DNA of 64,000 bases, taken from Treponema sp. (lineage in GTDB: Bacteria > Spirochaetota > Spirochaetia > Treponematales > Treponemataceae). Positions 62,369 through 64,000 of this stretch are shown piece after piece. A program made the translations under genes and the position numbers. The DNA lies in assembly GCA_017464425.1 (NCBI GenBank), contig JAFUDX010000021.1, positions 1 through 64,000 on the forward strand. The letters are read 5' to 3'. Numbering within the stretch: position 1 is the stretch's first letter; each line of letters begins with the position of its first letter. The notes under the pieces were generated by a model. That model was not told where the DNA came from. It made no database searches and saw nothing but the letters and a program-made list of their open reading frames with translations.

Positions 62369-63613
62369 CTAGTTCCGTGCCGGTTCTTTTTTGACCGAAA
62401 TCTGTGCGCCGTAAGGAATGCCGTCTTTTGTCGCACTAAGCGAAACCTGATAGACCGCATTCTCCGTAAGATTTGCCTTTGCGAGCGTGAGCGTTTTTCC
62501 GTCCTCGCTGACTGTCGCACCTGTCACGCTTGATGCCGCCGTGCCGTCAATCAGCCATGCGTAGCCGGTGAAGCCCGAATCCGCCGTGAGCGTGATTGTG
62601 CTGCAGTCGTCAGAAACGGTCTTTGCCACGCCGATTGTTGAGACAGGGGCGATGGTGACTGTGAAGCCACCCACTGTAGGTGTTGTTACCGTCGGATTGT
62701 CTTCTGGATTCTGCGGGTCATTTCCGCCCGTGCCGCTCGCCGTCCACTTTGCCGTGAGCGTGATGTTTGCGGTGATTGCCGTTCCAAAGTCAAATGCGCT
62801 TTCACCGTTGTACCACCCGCTAAAGGTGTAGCCCGCTTTTGTGGGGTCGGCGGGCTTTGTGGCTTTTTCGCCCTCTGCTACGGTCTGCTTGGTTTCGGCT
62901 CCGTCCACCGTGAATGTTACGGTGTAGGTAGGCTTGCTTGCTTCAATCCACTTTGCGTACAGAGTGATGTCTGCCGTTATCGCAGTGCTGAAAGTGAACG
63001 CCTTAGTGAAGTTGCTGTCGGTAAACCAGCCGCCGAAAATGTAGCCGTCCTTTGTAGGAGCAGTTGGTTCTGTGGCAGTCTTTCCGCTTTCTATTTTCTG
63101 CGATGCGATTTCCGTTCCTCCGTTTGTGGTGAAGGTGACGGTGTAGGTGGTGGTTTTGCCAGTGTCGCCGCTGTCATCTGGAGCTGTCGGCGTGTCGGGA
63201 TTCTGCGGGTCGCTTCCGCCCGTGCCGACAGCCGTCCAGTTTGCCGTGAGCGTGACATCTTTGGTCACTTTGTAGCCGGCTTCGGCTTTTGTCTCGCCGT
63301 CGTACCAGCCGCCGAAAGTGTAGCCTTCCGCAGTGAGTGCGGGCAGCTGCTCTGCCGTAAGGGCTGTGCCGTCAGTTACCGTGAGTTTTTCTGGTGCGGT
63401 GGCGTGCTCCGTGCTGTAGGTGACGGTGCGGTAAACGGTTTCTTCCTCCGACTCTGTTTTGCACGAAGTTACGGCAAATACAAGGGCGAGCGCCATAAGA
63501 AAGGCAGCAAGTCCTTTTGTAATGCGCTGGAATGACGAGCGGCCTGTCATTGCCGAGCGTGTCCCATTTGTCATTGCCCGGCTTGACCGGGCAATCTCTC
63601 TCTTACTTTTCAT
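62369..63613 (-). CDS. Surface lipoprotein with Listeria-Bacteroides repeats
   Basis: 414 residues from ATG 63613 (GGAGG 5 bases upstream). An unusually long N-terminal region precedes the hydrophobic core and lipobox VTSC. Residues ~5-26 (REIARSSRAMTNG...) come from a dispersed repeat. Three InlB-type repeats follow (GYTFGGWYDGETKAEAGYKVTKDVTLTANW and two more), then an Ig-like C-terminus. First gene of the three-gene surface operon. Confidence 0.87.
   Translation of the reverse strand: MKSKREIARSSRAMTNGTRSAMTGRSSFQRITKGLAAFLMALALVFAVTSCKTESEEETVYRTVTYSTEHATAPEKLTVTDGTALTAEQLPALTAEGYTFGGWYDGETKAEAGYKVTKDVTLTANWTAVGTGGSDPQNPDTPTAPDDSGDTGKTTTYTVTFTTNGGTEIASQKIESGKTATEPTAPTKDGYIFGGWFTDSNFTKAFTFSTAITADITLYAKWIEASKPTYTVTFTVDGAETKQTVAEGEKATKPADPTKAGYTFSGWYNGESAFDFGTAITANITLTAKWTASGTGGNDPQNPEDNPTVTTPTVGGFTVTIAPVSTIGVAKTVSDDCSTITLTADSGFTGYAWLIDGTAASSVTGATVSEDGKTLTLAKANLTENAVYQVSLSATKDGIPYGAQISVKKEPARN
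63541..63604. repeat. Dispersed palindromic repeat inside a signal peptide
   Basis: Leftward, GATTGCCCGGTCAAGCCGGG and CAATGACAAATGGGACACGC, with the stem TTGCCCGG/CCGGGCAA. It adds ~22 residues to the n-region of the lipoprotein signal peptide without breaking the frame. Confidence 0.75.
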
Positions 63614-63644
63614 TTTTTCCTCCAAATGAAATGATTTAAAAATA

Positions 63645-63700
63645 AAAAGACCGCCCCTGTTGCCGAAGTTAAAGTTACGGCAATAGAAGACGGTCTCTTT
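63645..63700 (-). promoter_or_regulatory. Terminator-like hairpin in lipoprotein operon leader
   Basis: Leftward, GAGACCGTC..TTGCCG..CGGCAA..GGCGGTC is followed by TTTTTATTTTT, 30 bases before the start codon. Transcripts from the promoter at 63.8 kb must pass it, so it may act as an attenuator. Confidence 0.65.
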
Positions 63701-63762
63701 GTTACAAGAAAACGGTGTGTATGTGTGTGATTTTGCGTTTAGGGCAGACTTTGCCCCTACAG

Positions 63763-63812
63763 CCCGAAGCCCGAAGCCCGAAGCATTATATGGCGGGGAG
63801 CGAGCGTGTCAA
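63763..63812 (-). promoter_or_regulatory. Consensus promoter followed by 7-bp repeats
   Basis: TTGACA-N16-TATAAT (-35 at 63812-63807, -10 at 63790-63785), then three copies of CTTCGGG (63783-63763) at the expected transcript start. It drives the surface lipoprotein operon leftward. Layout and flanks match the promoter at 56127-56154. Confidence 0.8.
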
Positions 63813-63899
63813 GAGCTTTTGTGAATATTTTGAAAAAATGTGACTTTTGAAGTTTGACTTTCTCCATAATCATAAGATAGCATATTTGTGGAAAAATGT

Positions 63900-63925
63900 A
63901 ACTACCCGAATCGGGTAGTTTGTGG
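63900..63925 (-). terminator. Terminator of the gene at the right edge
   Basis: ACTACCCGAATCGGGTAGT is a perfect palindrome. Leftward it is followed by TACATTTTTCC. It lies ~60 bp after the stop codon at the window edge. Confidence 0.6.
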
Positions 63926-63981
63926 GGGAAATTTATTATGTTTTCCTCGTGAATTGCAACAATAAAGTATTTTGGTAGACT

Positions 63982-64000
63982 CTATTCATCGTCTGCATCT
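63982..64000 (-). CDS. C-terminal end of a leftward gene (partial)
   Basis: Leftward GAT GCA GAC GAT GAA TAG gives DADDE and a stop. An acidic tail followed by a terminator is plausible, but only five codons are visible. Confidence 0.3.

Overview
The window reads as chromosome from a host-associated spirochaete, most probably a Treponema. This is an inference from gene content and style: many lipoproteins with Cys lipoboxes, an LPP20/CsgG-like envelope cluster, a BMP-family binding protein, c-di-GMP signalling genes, an anaerobic cobalamin pathway and many short dispersed repeats. No rRNA or tRNA gene is visible, so the assignment is not proven.

Layout. 1-6.2 kb: a truncated transposase-like start, then a three-gene signalling operon (7TM-PAS protein, membrane/propeller/HD-GYP protein, BMP-family binding protein). 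6.2-10 kb: an RND pump remnant, a DUF4143 ATPase, ribBA under an FMN riboswitch, and a Fic-domain remnant. 10-18 kb: cobD and a leftward run of lipoprotein and envelope genes, ending at a divergent XRE regulator. 18.7-28.5 kb: cobalamin genes (cbiA, a doubled cobU, cobM/cbiF, cbiD, cbiC) and ribD, interrupted by a rightward EAL/Hpt/RavA-like group. 28.6-31 kb: upp-uraA. 31.2-39.4 kb: an isochorismatase-like protein, then the circularly permuted ATP-grasp / alpha-E / transglutaminase cluster. That cluster is split by an MmeI-like restriction-modification gene and a DUF4258/YgiT toxin-antitoxin pair.

39.4-57 kb is accessory-rich. It holds VapBC, a tightly overlapping operon of unknown function (HNH-like membrane protein, YkgJ-type cluster protein, TerB-like protein, Gly/Ala-rich membrane protein) divergent from an XRE repressor, a DUF3791/DUF3990 triad, a pair of M14-type deacylase paralogues, a metallo-beta-lactamase/rubredoxin fusion, a small membrane peptide with a convergent antisense RNA (type I toxin-antitoxin style), an orphan sRNA, and a ToxN/AbiQ-type toxin with an upstream terminator-linked RNA (type III style). 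53.3-63.6 kb carries large secreted or lipoprotein surface proteins with bacterial repeat domains. They are driven by two near-identical consensus promoters, each followed at once by a short tandem repeat.

Two themes stand out. First, short dispersed palindromic or tandem repeats occur between genes and also in frame inside genes (ribBA, cbiA, cobU, the MmeI-like gene and a lipoprotein signal peptide). Second, many gene remnants show deletions, frameshifts or nonsense codons, as expected of a genome with heavy accessory turnover. The best candidates for undescribed biology are the HNH/TerB operon at 41.4-46.1 kb and the shared 90-nt hairpin leader in front of the ATP-grasp and alpha-E genes.
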